A stretch of 64,000 nucleotides of DNA, from the NCBI RefSeq assembly GCF_015732155.1, contig NZ_WIQK01000001.1:2552001-2616000 (forward strand), read 5' to 3'. This stretch comes from Pectinatus sottacetonis (GTDB lineage Bacteria > Bacillota > Negativicutes > Selenomonadales > Selenomonadaceae). The stretch's first letter is position 1; each line of letters opens with the position of its first letter. The position numbers and the translations under genes are program-made. Of the stretch, positions 20,927 through 29,262 are shown in pieces. Below the pieces are notes generated by a model. The model made no database searches, had not been told where the DNA came from, and saw only the letters and a program-made list of their open reading frames with translations.

Positions 20927-20953
20927 TTGTTTCAGTTACGATGCGAATATAAT
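20927..20953 (+). promoter_or_regulatory. Possible promoter of the flagellar operon
   Basis: TTGTTT (20927-20932) and TATAAT (20948-20953), but the spacer is only 15 bases. If used, it gives flgB an untranslated leader of about 340 bases that includes the paired elements described next. Other AT-rich -10-like sequences lie nearby. Confidence 0.3.
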
Positions 20954-21132
20954 TGCAATATTAAATTAATACAATAAAAAAAAATAAAAGGATATTTTTT
21001 TTATATAGCGAAACTATTATATACAGTGTAAAATTACCTAGTGTACTATAGCATTTTTCCTTTAATGATGAGAATATATGGTACAGTTAATACATTGTAT
21101 AGAGAATTTGTAAGGTCTATATTCAGCAAGAA

Positions 21133-21275
21133 GGATATGCCACATATGTCACTATCCCAGAATTCCTCGTGCTTAAATATCGAGGAGTATGTTAATACCG
21201 ACAAAGTCGGAGGGGAATTTAGAAGGTTTAAGAAGGTTAAATCTTTCGGATTCCTCTTCTTTATTTAAATTTTAT
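21133..21275 (+). promoter_or_regulatory. Structured leader of the flagellar operon with mutually exclusive helices
   Basis: Elements in order: GGATA (21133-21137) / TATCC (21153-21157); AATTCCTC (21161-21168); CCTCG (21165-21169) / CGAGG (21181-21185); a short hairpin CCGAC-AAA-GTCGG (21198-21210); GGGGAATT (21212-21219); the repeated AGAAGGTTTA / AGAAGGTTAA (21221-21240); GATTCCTC (21249-21256) followed by a pyrimidine/T-rich tract. GGGGAATT can pair either with the upstream AATTCCTC or with the downstream GATTCCTC, which resembles an antiterminator/terminator switch 45 bases before flgB. It matches none of the c-di-GMP riboswitch consensus sequences I know. The function is inference. Confidence 0.45.
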
Positions 21276-21301
21276 AAGGAATATCAAAGGAGAATAACAG
21301 T

Positions 21302-21727
21302 ATGTTAGGAAGTATTGTAAATGTCCCGGCAATTAATATATTGGAAATGGCAATGCATGCTTCAAATTTGCGGCAGCAGGTCATAAGCAATAACATTGCT
21401 AATGTTAATACTCCAAATTTTAAAAGGAAGGAATTAGTTTTCGAAAGTGTTTTGGCAAAAGCTTTATATCCAGAAGAAAATGAATCCAACCTGCAATTAG
21501 TTCGTACAAATAAGAAACATTTTTTTCTTAATGGCAATAACGATAAAATTTCCCTGCAGCCAATAATAAGAGATGACAATTCTACTGATATGCGTACAGA
21601 CGGCAACAATGTTGATCCCGACGTTGAAATGGCAGCACTGGCAAAAAATACACTCTATTATAATGCCTTAGCCAGAGAAATGAATATTAATTTTGTCAAC
21701 TTAAAAACTGTTATAAAAGATGAATAG
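21302..21727 (+). CDS. flgB: Flagellar proximal rod protein FlgB
   Basis: 141-residue rod protein and first gene of the flagellar operon. The N-terminal helix carries LRQQVISNNIANVNTPNFKRKELVFE, the hallmark of axial rod proteins. The C-terminal helical segment (MAALAKNTLYYNALAREMN) completes the coiled-coil interface. It is exported by the flagellar type III system without a cleaved signal. AAAGGAG lies upstream of the ATG at 21302; flgC follows after 18 bases. Confidence 0.96.
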   Translation: MLGSIVNVPAINILEMAMHASNLRQQVISNNIANVNTPNFKRKELVFESVLAKALYPEENESNLQLVRTNKKHFFLNGNNDKISLQPIIRDDNSTDMRTDGNNVDPDVEMAALAKNTLYYNALAREMNINFVNLKTVIKDE

Positions 21728-21745
21728 TCAATTAGGAGGATAAAA

Positions 21746-22189
21746 ATGGCATTATTTAGTTCTATTGATACATCAGCATCAGGTATGACGGCAGAAAGAC
21801 TACGCATGGATGTTATTAGCAATAATATTGCTAATGTTAATACGACTAGGACAGCGGCAGGTACTGCTTATCGTCGCAAATATGTTGTTTTTGAACCGCG
21901 TACTGATTCTAGCGCACCATCATTCTTTAATGTTTTCTCCAGTGAAATGGAAAAACCGGGAAATGGTGTACGAGCAGTCAAAATACAGGAAGATAGCAGT
22001 CCATTTAAATTAAAATATGATCCATCTAACCCTGATGCTAATAAACAGGGTTATGTTGAAATGCCGAATGTAAATATTGTGACAGAAATGACTGATATGA
22101 TTACAGCATCACGAGCTTATGAAGCTAATGTTACAGCAATAAATTCGGCTAAAAGTATGGCAATGAAAACCTTGGATATTGGTAAATAG
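21746..22189 (+). CDS. flgC: Flagellar proximal rod protein FlgC
   Basis: 147-residue rod protein that assembles with FlgB and FliE above the MS ring. It has the axial motif DVISNNIANVNTTRTAAGTAYRR near the N-terminus and the family C-terminal segment MITASRAYEANVTAINSAK. The binding site GGAGGA lies before the ATG. The usual length is kept, and the stop lies directly against the fliE binding site. Confidence 0.96.
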   Translation: MALFSSIDTSASGMTAERLRMDVISNNIANVNTTRTAAGTAYRRKYVVFEPRTDSSAPSFFNVFSSEMEKPGNGVRAVKIQEDSSPFKLKYDPSNPDANKQGYVEMPNVNIVTEMTDMITASRAYEANVTAINSAKSMAMKTLDIGK

Positions 22190-22200
22190 TGAGGGATAAT

Positions 22201-22509
22201 ATGGAAATAGAACAATTACAAATGACACCGGTGAAAATGGCCGGGCAGCCTTTTACTGATAAAGTTGATGATAATACATTAAAACCTGAAAAAACTTTTG
22301 GCAGCTTTTTGGTAGATGCATTGAGAAAAACAAATGATTTGCAAAAAAATGCTGCTAAAATGGATATAGCCTTAGCCGCAGGAAAAGTAGATGATATTTC
22401 TAAAGTAGTTGTTGCATCAGAAAAAGCTCAAATTGCTTTAAATTTGACAATGAGTATACGAAATAAAGCAATTGATGCTTACAAAGAAATAATGCGTATG
22501 CAGGTGTGA
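22201..22509 (+). CDS. fliE: Flagellar hook-basal body protein FliE
   Basis: 102-residue adaptor that joins the MS ring to the rod and is the first substrate of flagellar export. The conserved C-terminal half (KTFGSFLVDALRKTNDLQK... and AQIALNLTMSIRNKAIDAYKEIMRMQV) matches the family. An in-frame GTG at 22189 overlaps the flgC stop, but GAGGGAT beginning at 22190 is positioned for the ATG at 22201. A 66-base spacer precedes fliF. Confidence 0.95.
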   Translation: MEIEQLQMTPVKMAGQPFTDKVDDNTLKPEKTFGSFLVDALRKTNDLQKNAAKMDIALAAGKVDDISKVVVASEKAQIALNLTMSIRNKAIDAYKEIMRMQV

Positions 22510-22575
22510 TGACTAAATACTGTTAACACCGGCGTCTTAAAAAAAATAGAATCAATAGGCGAAGGGATTGAGATA

Positions 22576-24171
22576 ATGGCAGGCTGGAAGGAACGGTATC
22601 TGCAGTTTTGGCAAAAACTTAGTAAAAGGCAAAAATATATCATAGCTGGTGTGGGTGCGCTGCTTATTTTTGCCTTAATAGGGGCAAGTTTTTTTTATGG
22701 CAGTGAACCAGAAATGCAACCACTGTTTACTAATATGGAAACGAAAGATGCAGGAGAGGTAGCAGCAAAGCTAAAAGAAGAAAAAGTTCAATATAAAATA
22801 GAAGAAAATAAATCGGGGACTACAATATTGGTTCCAGCAAAAGATGTTCACAAACTGCGTCTAGATATGGCAGTACAGGGACTGCCACGTGGTACAAAGG
22901 GATTTGAAATATTTGATAACAGTAAATTAGGCGTAACCGATTTTCAAAATAAAGTCAATTATCTCCAGGCACTGCAGGGAGAATTAACAAGAACTATTGA
23001 ACAAATTGATGCGGTTCAAAGCGCCCGAGTACATATAGTCCTCCCAGAGGACAGTTTATATAAGAAAAATGAAAAACCAGCTACAGCTTCGATTTTATTA
23101 CGGTTAAAGCCTGGTAAAGAATTAAATAAAAAAGAAATCAAAGGTATTGTGAATCTGACAGCGCATAGTGTTCAAGGACTGCAAGCCGAAAATGTTACTA
23201 TTATAGATAGCCATGGAAGAATCTTAAATGATCCTAATGATAATGGTACTGATGATAAAAATACATTAGGAAATATAACACTTACACAGATAAAAATGAC
23301 TCAGCGAGTACGCCAGCAAATGCAGACTGAAGTTCAGACTTTGCTGGATAATGCTTTAGGTGAGGGAAATGCATTCGTAAGAGTTAATGTTGCGCTTGAT
23401 TTTGATCAAAAACAAACAGATAAGCAGACTTTTTCACCTGTTGTTGATGATGCTGGTATATTACGTAGTTCACAGGAAACGTCAGAATCATATAAGGGAA
23501 CATCTACAACACCTGGTGGCCCTGCTGGTATGACTTCAAATACACCAGGCTACGTTGCTAATAATAATACTAATGCCCAATATTCAAAACAGGAAGCAAC
23601 AAAAAATTATGAAATAAATGAACAAAATCAAAAAGTTATATCAGCACCAGGTACTATTAAACGATTGAATATCGCTGTTCTTGTAAGTGATAAAATGACC
23701 AGACAACAGCAGCAATCTATTGCAAGAGCTGTTGCCTCAGCAGCAGGGATTGATCCTGATCGTGGGGATACTATTTCTGTAGAACCAGTTCCATTCAGTA
23801 CAGCAGCTGCTGATAAGAGAGCACAGGAGGAACAAGCTTCTCGTGATGCTGCAGCAAGAATGTTCTATTTAGAAATTGCGGCTATAGTACTGCCATTAAT
23901 GCTTTTAGCAATTGCCTATTATATTTATAAAAAGAGAAAGCGGATTGAAGCGCAGGCGGCGCAGGAAGAAATGGAACATCAGGCTGAAATGGAACAAGAA
24001 AGGCTTGCTATGGGAAATGCAGAAAATGCTTCTTCAACATCGGAGGCCGAAGAAGAACTTTCAGAAGAAGAACAAACTCAATTGAATGAACGGCAGACAG
24101 TTGAAAAAATGATTGATCAGGAACCTGAACAAGTAGCTGAGTTGATAAAAACATGGCTTGCCGAAGAGTAA
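22576..24171 (+). CDS. fliF: Flagellar MS-ring protein FliF
   Basis: 531-residue membrane ring protein that houses the export gate. The first membrane segment spans about 21-43 and the second about 430-452. Between them lie the periplasmic ring-building motifs (YscJ-like domain with AVQGLPRGTKGFEIFD and VQSARVHIVLPEDSLY) and a Gly/Asn/Thr-rich loop near 300-340. The acidic cytoplasmic tail ends in VEKMIDQEPEQVAELIKTWLAEE, the FliG-binding helix. Length matches the family. It is followed by fliG after 21 bases. Confidence 0.96.
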   Translation: MAGWKERYLQFWQKLSKRQKYIIAGVGALLIFALIGASFFYGSEPEMQPLFTNMETKDAGEVAAKLKEEKVQYKIEENKSGTTILVPAKDVHKLRLDMAVQGLPRGTKGFEIFDNSKLGVTDFQNKVNYLQALQGELTRTIEQIDAVQSARVHIVLPEDSLYKKNEKPATASILLRLKPGKELNKKEIKGIVNLTAHSVQGLQAENVTIIDSHGRILNDPNDNGTDDKNTLGNITLTQIKMTQRVRQQMQTEVQTLLDNALGEGNAFVRVNVALDFDQKQTDKQTFSPVVDDAGILRSSQETSESYKGTSTTPGGPAGMTSNTPGYVANNNTNAQYSKQEATKNYEINEQNQKVISAPGTIKRLNIAVLVSDKMTRQQQQSIARAVASAAGIDPDRGDTISVEPVPFSTAAADKRAQEEQASRDAAARMFYLEIAAIVLPLMLLAIAYYIYKKRKRIEAQAAQEEMEHQAEMEQERLAMGNAENASSTSEAEEELSEEEQTQLNERQTVEKMIDQEPEQVAELIKTWLAEE

Positions 24172-24192
24172 AAAAATAGTGGGTGGGATAAA

Positions 24193-25209
24193 ATGTATGA
24201 ACCAAGTGCAGCTGAATTAAAGGGACAACAAAAAGCAGCTATTTTGTTAATTGCATTAGGTCCTGAGTATTCAGCAAAATTATTTAAGCATCTTGATGAT
24301 GAGGATATTGAGAAATTAACATTAGAGATAGCTAGTCAACAACAAGTGACACAAGAACAGAAAAACAGCGTTATAAGTGAATTTTATCAACTACTTATGG
24401 CAAAATCCTATATATCACATGGTGGTTTGGATTATGCGCAGAAAGTTTTAGAAAAGGCACTTGGTTCAGATAAAGCGGCAACCATCATCAACCGTCTGAC
24501 AGCCAGTTTGCAAGTGCGCCCATTTGATTTTTTACGTAAAACTGATCCATCACAACTTGTGAATTTTATCCAAAATGAACATCCTCAGACTATTGCAATG
24601 ATTTTAGCGTATCTGAATCCAGAACAGGCTGCTACAGTTTTATCTTCGTTACCGGCAGAAAATCAGGCCGATGTTGCACGCAGGATTGCCTTAATGGACA
24701 GGACTTCGCCAGACGTTCTGCGAGAAGTAGAAAGAGTCTTAGAAAAGAAATTATCATCTATGTCTTCACAGGACTTTACAGATGCTGGCGGCATACAAGT
24801 TGTTGTGGAAATGCTTAATCGTGTAGATCGTACTACAGAACGTACAATTCTAGACAATCTGGAAATAGAAAATCCAGATCTGACGGAAGAAATAAAACGG
24901 CTAATGTTTGTATTTGAAGATATTGTTATGCTTGATGACAGGGCTGTTCAACTGGTTTTGCGTGAAGTTGATTCTAAAGAATTATCACTGGCAATGAAAG
25001 GAACTTCTGAAGAAGTTGCAGCTAAGATATACAAAAACATGTCAAAACGTGCAGCGGCGGCATTAAAAGAAGAACTTGAATATATGGGACCTGTTAGAAT
25101 CCACGATGTAGAGGAAGCACAGCAGAAAGTTGTAAATATAATTAGAAAACTAGAAGAAAAAGGTGACATAATTGTATCACGCGGGAAAGGTGATGAAATG
25201 ATTGTATAA
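24193..25209 (+). CDS. fliG: Flagellar motor switch protein FliG
   Basis: 338-residue rotor protein that contacts FliF, FliM and the stators. Three armadillo-like domains are visible: the N-domain (KAAILLIALGPEYSAKLFKHL), the middle domain with NEHPQTIAMILAYL (the EHPQR-like motif), and the C-terminal domain with the charged torque helix region DDRAVQLVLREVDSKELSLAMKG. The ATG at 24193 follows GGGTGGG. Its end overlaps the fliH start by 8 bases. Confidence 0.97.
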   Translation: MYEPSAAELKGQQKAAILLIALGPEYSAKLFKHLDDEDIEKLTLEIASQQQVTQEQKNSVISEFYQLLMAKSYISHGGLDYAQKVLEKALGSDKAATIINRLTASLQVRPFDFLRKTDPSQLVNFIQNEHPQTIAMILAYLNPEQAATVLSSLPAENQADVARRIALMDRTSPDVLREVERVLEKKLSSMSSQDFTDAGGIQVVVEMLNRVDRTTERTILDNLEIENPDLTEEIKRLMFVFEDIVMLDDRAVQLVLREVDSKELSLAMKGTSEEVAAKIYKNMSKRAAAALKEELEYMGPVRIHDVEEAQQKVVNIIRKLEEKGDIIVSRGKGDEMIV

Positions 25210-26077
25210 GGTTATTAAATCAGCTATTTTGGAAAATAACCCACGTGTAATAAAGGCTCCTGATTCTCTTTTTACTATTAAAAATGCGCAAAAGTATGAT
25301 AAGACCGAGAAAAATAAAAACAGTCTTGAAACAGCGCAAAAGAAAAAAGAATCACTCGAAAATGATATAAAATTATTAAATAATCAATTAAGTAATAAAA
25401 ATAATGAACTGAATGATTTAAAGACAAAAGCTGATAATATTATCCATGAAGCTAAACAAAAAAAATCTTCATTACTGAAAGATGCAGAGATTACAGCAGC
25501 AGGTTTGATAGAAGACGCTAAGAAAAATGTGGAAGAAATAACAGCTAAGGCAAGAGAAGATGGCAATAAACAAGGACATGATGAAGGATATACTGCAGGT
25601 CTTGAAGAATGCAAAAAAGAACATGCTGCAATAATAAAAACAGCTAATGAAAAAGCTGAACAGACTTTATTAACTGCGCAGAAACAGGTAAAAAGTTATT
25701 TTGAAAGTGTAGAAAATGAAATAGTCAATTTAGTAATTGAAGTGAGTAAAAAAATTATTCCTCAGCAATTTGCCGATAATCCGCAACTAATCCTTCCAGT
25801 AGTACAAACTGCATTAAAAAAAGTTAAAAATCAAACAGATATTGAAGTAAGGACTTCTAATAATACTTATGAATTAGTCCTAGCAGCAAAAACTGAACTT
25901 CAGAGCATGCTTAGCGGCAATGTCCGGCTCAACATAAAAGCTGATGACAGCCTTTCAGATGGTGACTGCTGGATAGAAACACCAGAAGGAAGTATAGATG
26001 CCAGACTTTCATCTCAGTTAAATGAAATGAAAAAATCTTTAAAGGAAGTTGTCGGTAAATATGAACCTGATGCTTGA
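25202..26077 (+). CDS. fliH: Flagellar export regulator FliH
   Basis: 291-residue coiled-coil protein that binds FliI and holds the export ATPase at the C ring. A Lys/Glu-rich coiled coil covers about 30-150 and contains the motif [20 protein letters not shown]. The C-terminal globular domain (about 165-285) resembles the V-ATPase E subunit. The TTG start at 25202 lies inside the fliG end, with AAAGGTGA at 25187-25194 as its binding site. The gene overlaps fliI by 17 bases, so FliH and FliI are likely made in coupled amounts. Confidence 0.92.
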   Translation: MYKVIKSAILENNPRVIKAPDSLFTIKNAQKYDKTEKNKNSLETAQKKKESLENDIKLLNNQLSNKNNELNDLKTKADNIIHEAKQKKSSLLKDAEITAAGLIEDAKKNVEEITAKAREDGNKQGHDEGYTAGLEECKKEHAAIIKTANEKAEQTLLTAQKQVKSYFESVENEIVNLVIEVSKKIIPQQFADNPQLILPVVQTALKKVKNQTDIEVRTSNNTYELVLAAKTELQSMLSGNVRLNIKADDSLSDGDCWIETPEGSIDARLSSQLNEMKKSLKEVVGKYEPDA

Positions 26078-27380
26078 TAAATTTAAAGAAATAATAAAAG
26101 ATTGTGATCCGATTAGGATGTCAGGGAAAGTAGTCCAGGTCATCGGCTTGGTAATAGAGTCTAAAGGTCCTAATGTCAGTATTGGTGAGCTATGCTATGT
26201 TTGTTCTAAGACAGGTACCAAGCCAATTCCTGCTGAGGCAGTTGGTTTTCGCAATGGTAATATTCTTCTTATGCCAATTGGTGAAATGCAGGGAATAGGT
26301 CCGGGATGTGATGTTATTGCAGCTCAGAAAACACTTAAAGCAAAAGTCGGCAACGAACTTTTGGGAAGGATTTTAGATGGATTAGGGAATCCCATTGATG
26401 ATAAAGGTGCTTTGCCACTTGATATGGAAGAATATCCCCTGCATGCCTCACCGCCATCACCTTTATCAAGGCCACGGATACATGATTCGTTATATGTTGG
26501 GATAAGAGCTATTGACGGATTGCTTACTATTGGTTCAGGACAAAGAATAGGTATCATGGCAGGAAGTGGTGTAGGAAAATCTACTTTGCTTAGTATGATT
26601 GCTAGAAATACCGAGGCAGATATCAATGTTATCGCACTGATTGGTGAACGTGGCCGAGAAGTAAGAGAATTTATTGAACGTGATTTAGGTAAAGAAGGAT
26701 TAAAACGATCTATTGTTGTGGTTGCTACATCTGATCAACCAGCACTAGTGAGAATAAAAGGGGCTATGACTGCTACAGCCATAGCTGAATATTTTCGTGA
26801 TCAGGGTAAAAGAGTTGTTCTCATGATGGATTCAGTTACACGTTTTGCAATGGCACAACGCGAGGTTGGTCTTACAATTGGAGAACCTCCTGCTACCAGA
26901 GGCTATACACCTTCAGTATTTGCACTTTTGCCACGGCTTTTAGAACGGGCTGGAACAAGCAGCAAAGGAAGTATAACCGGTATATATACAGTACTTGTTG
27001 ATGGCGATGATATGAATGAACCAATAGCGGACGCAGTACGAAGTATATTAGATGGACATATTGTTTTATCAAGAAAGATTGCTTCGCAAAATCATTTTCC
27101 AGCTATAGATATTTTAGCCAGTGTAAGTCGTGTTATGATAGATGTTGTTACAAAAGAACATTTAAAAGCAGGACAAATGTTGCGATCATATTTGGCAACA
27201 TACAATGAAGCCGCTGATCTAATCAGAATTGGCGCATATGTCAATGGTTCTGATAAAAATATTGATGCCGCCATAGAGAAGATTGATGCTATAAATAAAT
27301 TCCTTTGTCAAGAAGTTTTTGAGGTAACAAGTTATACTGATACAGAAAAAGAACTTATAAAAATTGCCGGGAGCAGTTAA
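26061..27380 (+). CDS. fliI: Flagellum-specific export ATPase FliI
   Basis: 439-residue ATPase homologous to the F1 beta subunit; it energises and orders substrate loading at the export gate. Walker A is AGSGVGKS (167-174), followed by [16 protein letters not shown] and the Walker B region [22 protein letters not shown]. The ORF extends upstream to TTG 26049, but that lies against AAAGGAAG (26041-26048); ATG 26061 is the better choice, with ATG 26070 also possible. Length equals the family norm. Overlaps fliH. Confidence 0.96.
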   Translation: MNLMLDKFKEIIKDCDPIRMSGKVVQVIGLVIESKGPNVSIGELCYVCSKTGTKPIPAEAVGFRNGNILLMPIGEMQGIGPGCDVIAAQKTLKAKVGNELLGRILDGLGNPIDDKGALPLDMEEYPLHASPPSPLSRPRIHDSLYVGIRAIDGLLTIGSGQRIGIMAGSGVGKSTLLSMIARNTEADINVIALIGERGREVREFIERDLGKEGLKRSIVVVATSDQPALVRIKGAMTATAIAEYFRDQGKRVVLMMDSVTRFAMAQREVGLTIGEPPATRGYTPSVFALLPRLLERAGTSSKGSITGIYTVLVDGDDMNEPIADAVRSILDGHIVLSRKIASQNHFPAIDILASVSRVMIDVVTKEHLKAGQMLRSYLATYNEAADLIRIGAYVNGSDKNIDAAIEKIDAINKFLCQEVFEVTSYTDTEKELIKIAGSS

Positions 27381-27444
27381 TATTTTTATTAGAGTAATTG
27401 GTAAGGATTATATTTTCATGTTTCTGTATAACAGGAGATAATAT

Positions 27445-27906
27445 ATGAAAAAATTTGTATTTCAATTAGAAACTTTTTTAAAAATATCAAAAATTGAACG
27501 GGAAAAAGCTGAAATAGCCATGGCTATGGCTGTTAAAAATTTTCAAAAACAAAACGAGATACATTTGTCATTACAAAAAGAATTAGCTAATAGTTTAATG
27601 GAATATGAGCAGATTTTGCTTAAAAATAAAGTAAATGTAAATTTGTTGCAGATATATGGTGATTTTTTTTCCTGGAAACGCTATCAAATTGATTTACAGA
27701 AAACTGCTATAAAAAAAGCAGAAAAACAACAAAAGGAATGTCTTGTTAATTTATTAAAACATGAAAAACAGGTAAAAAGTTTGGAACAGATTCGCCAGAA
27801 ACGGTTTGATGAATATAAATATGAAATGCTTGCAGAAGAACAAAAACAGATTGATGAAATTGGTCTACAGATACATATGCGTAAAATTATAATGGAGGAA
27901 TCATAA
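27445..27906 (+). CDS. fliJ: Flagellar export chaperone FliJ
   Basis: 153-residue, highly charged, almost wholly helical protein with heptad-like spacing and many K, E and Q residues. Position after fliI and size identify it as FliJ, the stalk-like protein in the FliI ring that also shuttles chaperones. Sequence conservation in this family is weak, so synteny carries the call. ACAGGAG precedes the ATG; the stop overlaps the next start by one base. Confidence 0.85.
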   Translation: MKKFVFQLETFLKISKIEREKAEIAMAMAVKNFQKQNEIHLSLQKELANSLMEYEQILLKNKVNVNLLQIYGDFFSWKRYQIDLQKTAIKKAEKQQKECLVNLLKHEKQVKSLEQIRQKRFDEYKYEMLAEEQKQIDEIGLQIHMRKIIMEES

Positions 27907-28526
27907 TGCAAATGCATAATATGGCGTCTGTTACAAAAGTTGACAGTGTTTCTTCTGATGTAAATAGAGTCAGACAGCGCATTAAGGAAATAGAAAATAA
28001 ATTTAATATAAATTTTACTTCTGTAAATGCAAATTTTTCCAATATATACAAACAAAAGATAAACAATAGCAATAATATAAAAAATGAACAGCTTTTTAGT
28101 AATACTACTACTGGTAAGGGGGACAATACAAGTAATACAATCAAATCTGATAAGGCTGATATAAACAACTATATTGCAAAAGCTGCCCAAAAATATAATG
28201 TTGACCCCAAATTATTATCGGCCATAGCTAAGACTGAATCAAATTATAATGCCAATGCCAAATCTTCAGCCGGAGCCATTGGAATTATGCAGCTAATGCC
28301 TAATACAGCAGCTGATCTTGGCGTAGCAAATCCCTATGATGCCGAACAAAATATTGATGGCGGAGCAAAATATTTACGACAGCTTTTAAATGATTTCAAT
28401 GGCAATGTAAGCGATGCAGTTGCCGCTTATAATGCTGGTCCACAGGCAGTAAAGCGATATAAAGGAACACCACCTTACAATGAAACTAAAAATTATGTAA
28501 AACATGTATTAGATCTTTATCAATAA
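27906..28526 (+). CDS. Lytic transglycosylase (SLT domain) without signal peptide
   Basis: 206-residue protein. Residues 1-85 are hydrophilic and Asn/Lys-rich. Residues 88-206 form an SLT family 1 lytic transglycosylase domain with catalytic E111 (AIAKTESNYN), SSAGAIGIMQLMPNTA and AVAAYNAGPQAVKRY. It cleaves peptidoglycan glycan strands. No N-terminal hydrophobic signal is visible, and the gene is coupled to fliJ by a one-base overlap with GGAGG upstream. This suggests export by the flagellar machinery to open the wall for the rod, a role of FlgJ in enterobacteria. That role is inference; Bacillus subtilis has no equivalent at this locus. Confidence 0.9.
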   Translation: MQMHNMASVTKVDSVSSDVNRVRQRIKEIENKFNINFTSVNANFSNIYKQKINNSNNIKNEQLFSNTTTGKGDNTSNTIKSDKADINNYIAKAAQKYNVDPKLLSAIAKTESNYNANAKSSAGAIGIMQLMPNTAADLGVANPYDAEQNIDGGAKYLRQLLNDFNGNVSDAVAAYNAGPQAVKRYKGTPPYNETKNYVKHVLDLYQ

Positions 28527-28570
28527 GTATCTATTTTAATACAGTTATTTTCGATAAGGCGGGTGAATAA

Positions 28571-29233
28571 ATGGCAAAGTCTTCTATGAATATAAATTCT
28601 GAACAAGTAAATAGTAAAACCAAGGGACAAAAAGTAAAAAGTACTATAAAAAAAATTATAATTATAATCTTAATCTTAATTTTATTGGCTGGAGGTTTTT
28701 TTCTTGGTATATATCTGCGTGTTCTGGATCCAAATAAGATGAATAGTTCAATGCACCTATATAATTGGCCAATAATAGGAAATTATTTTGAAAAACCAAC
28801 AGAAAAAAATAATCCGCCAGGGACAAAAGAACAAAAAGTCAATGTTTCTTCTGGTTCTGATGCAACTAATAACAATCTGGCCACAGGATCAGATGTCAAA
28901 AATCCAAACGATAGTTCAAAACCAATGGTTTTAACAAAAAAACAATTGGAAAAACAAAAAAAAGCTTATGATGAACAAGTTAAAAGAAGAGTGGGTAAAG
29001 TTGCCCGCATATATGCACAAATGGATCCCCCTAAAGCAGCGGTTATACTGACAAAACTAGATGATAATGTAGTTGCTTCTATTTTACAAAAGATGGATCC
29101 AGGACAATCTGCTAAAATTCTGGAAAATTTTGTTCCAGCCAGAAGTGCGCAAATAACACAGACCATGTATGATGGGATTACACCGCCGACAATGCCTCAA
29201 TTAAATGGTGCTGCTAATGCAGCGAATCAATGA
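28571..29233 (+). CDS. MotE/YlxF-like flagellar protein with MgtE-N-like domain
   Basis: 220-residue protein with one membrane anchor (about 29-50), a low-complexity Asn/Ser/Gly-rich spacer, a short charged coiled coil near 115-140 and a C-terminal MgtE-N/FliG-like helical module (DPPKAAVILTKLDDNVVASILQKMDPGQSAKILE). The architecture and the position before fliK match YlxF of Bacillus subtilis and MotE, a periplasmic chaperone of the stator protein MotC. The molecular role in Firmicutes is unclear. It is followed by fliK with a very strong ribosome binding site. Confidence 0.8.
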   Translation: MAKSSMNINSEQVNSKTKGQKVKSTIKKIIIIILILILLAGGFFLGIYLRVLDPNKMNSSMHLYNWPIIGNYFEKPTEKNNPPGTKEQKVNVSSGSDATNNNLATGSDVKNPNDSSKPMVLTKKQLEKQKKAYDEQVKRRVGKVARIYAQMDPPKAAVILTKLDDNVVASILQKMDPGQSAKILENFVPARSAQITQTMYDGITPPTMPQLNGAANAANQ

Positions 29234-29262
29234 TCTTTCTAATATTGAAAGGAGGTGATAAA

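Noticed and set aside
21041-21268. 75-codon open frame in the flagellar leader
   Set aside because: GTG start without a ribosome binding site, composition unlike neighbouring proteins, and it covers the inverted repeats that better explain the region.
20881-21301. c-di-GMP-I/II riboswitch before flgB
   Set aside because: Known examples exist before clostridial flagellar operons, so I looked for the conserved core sequences; they are not present.
27684-28190. 168-codon minus-strand frame across fliJ and the transglycosylase gene
   Set aside because: Spans the junction of two supported genes and gives an Ile/Cys/Phe-rich product typical of antisense AT-rich DNA.
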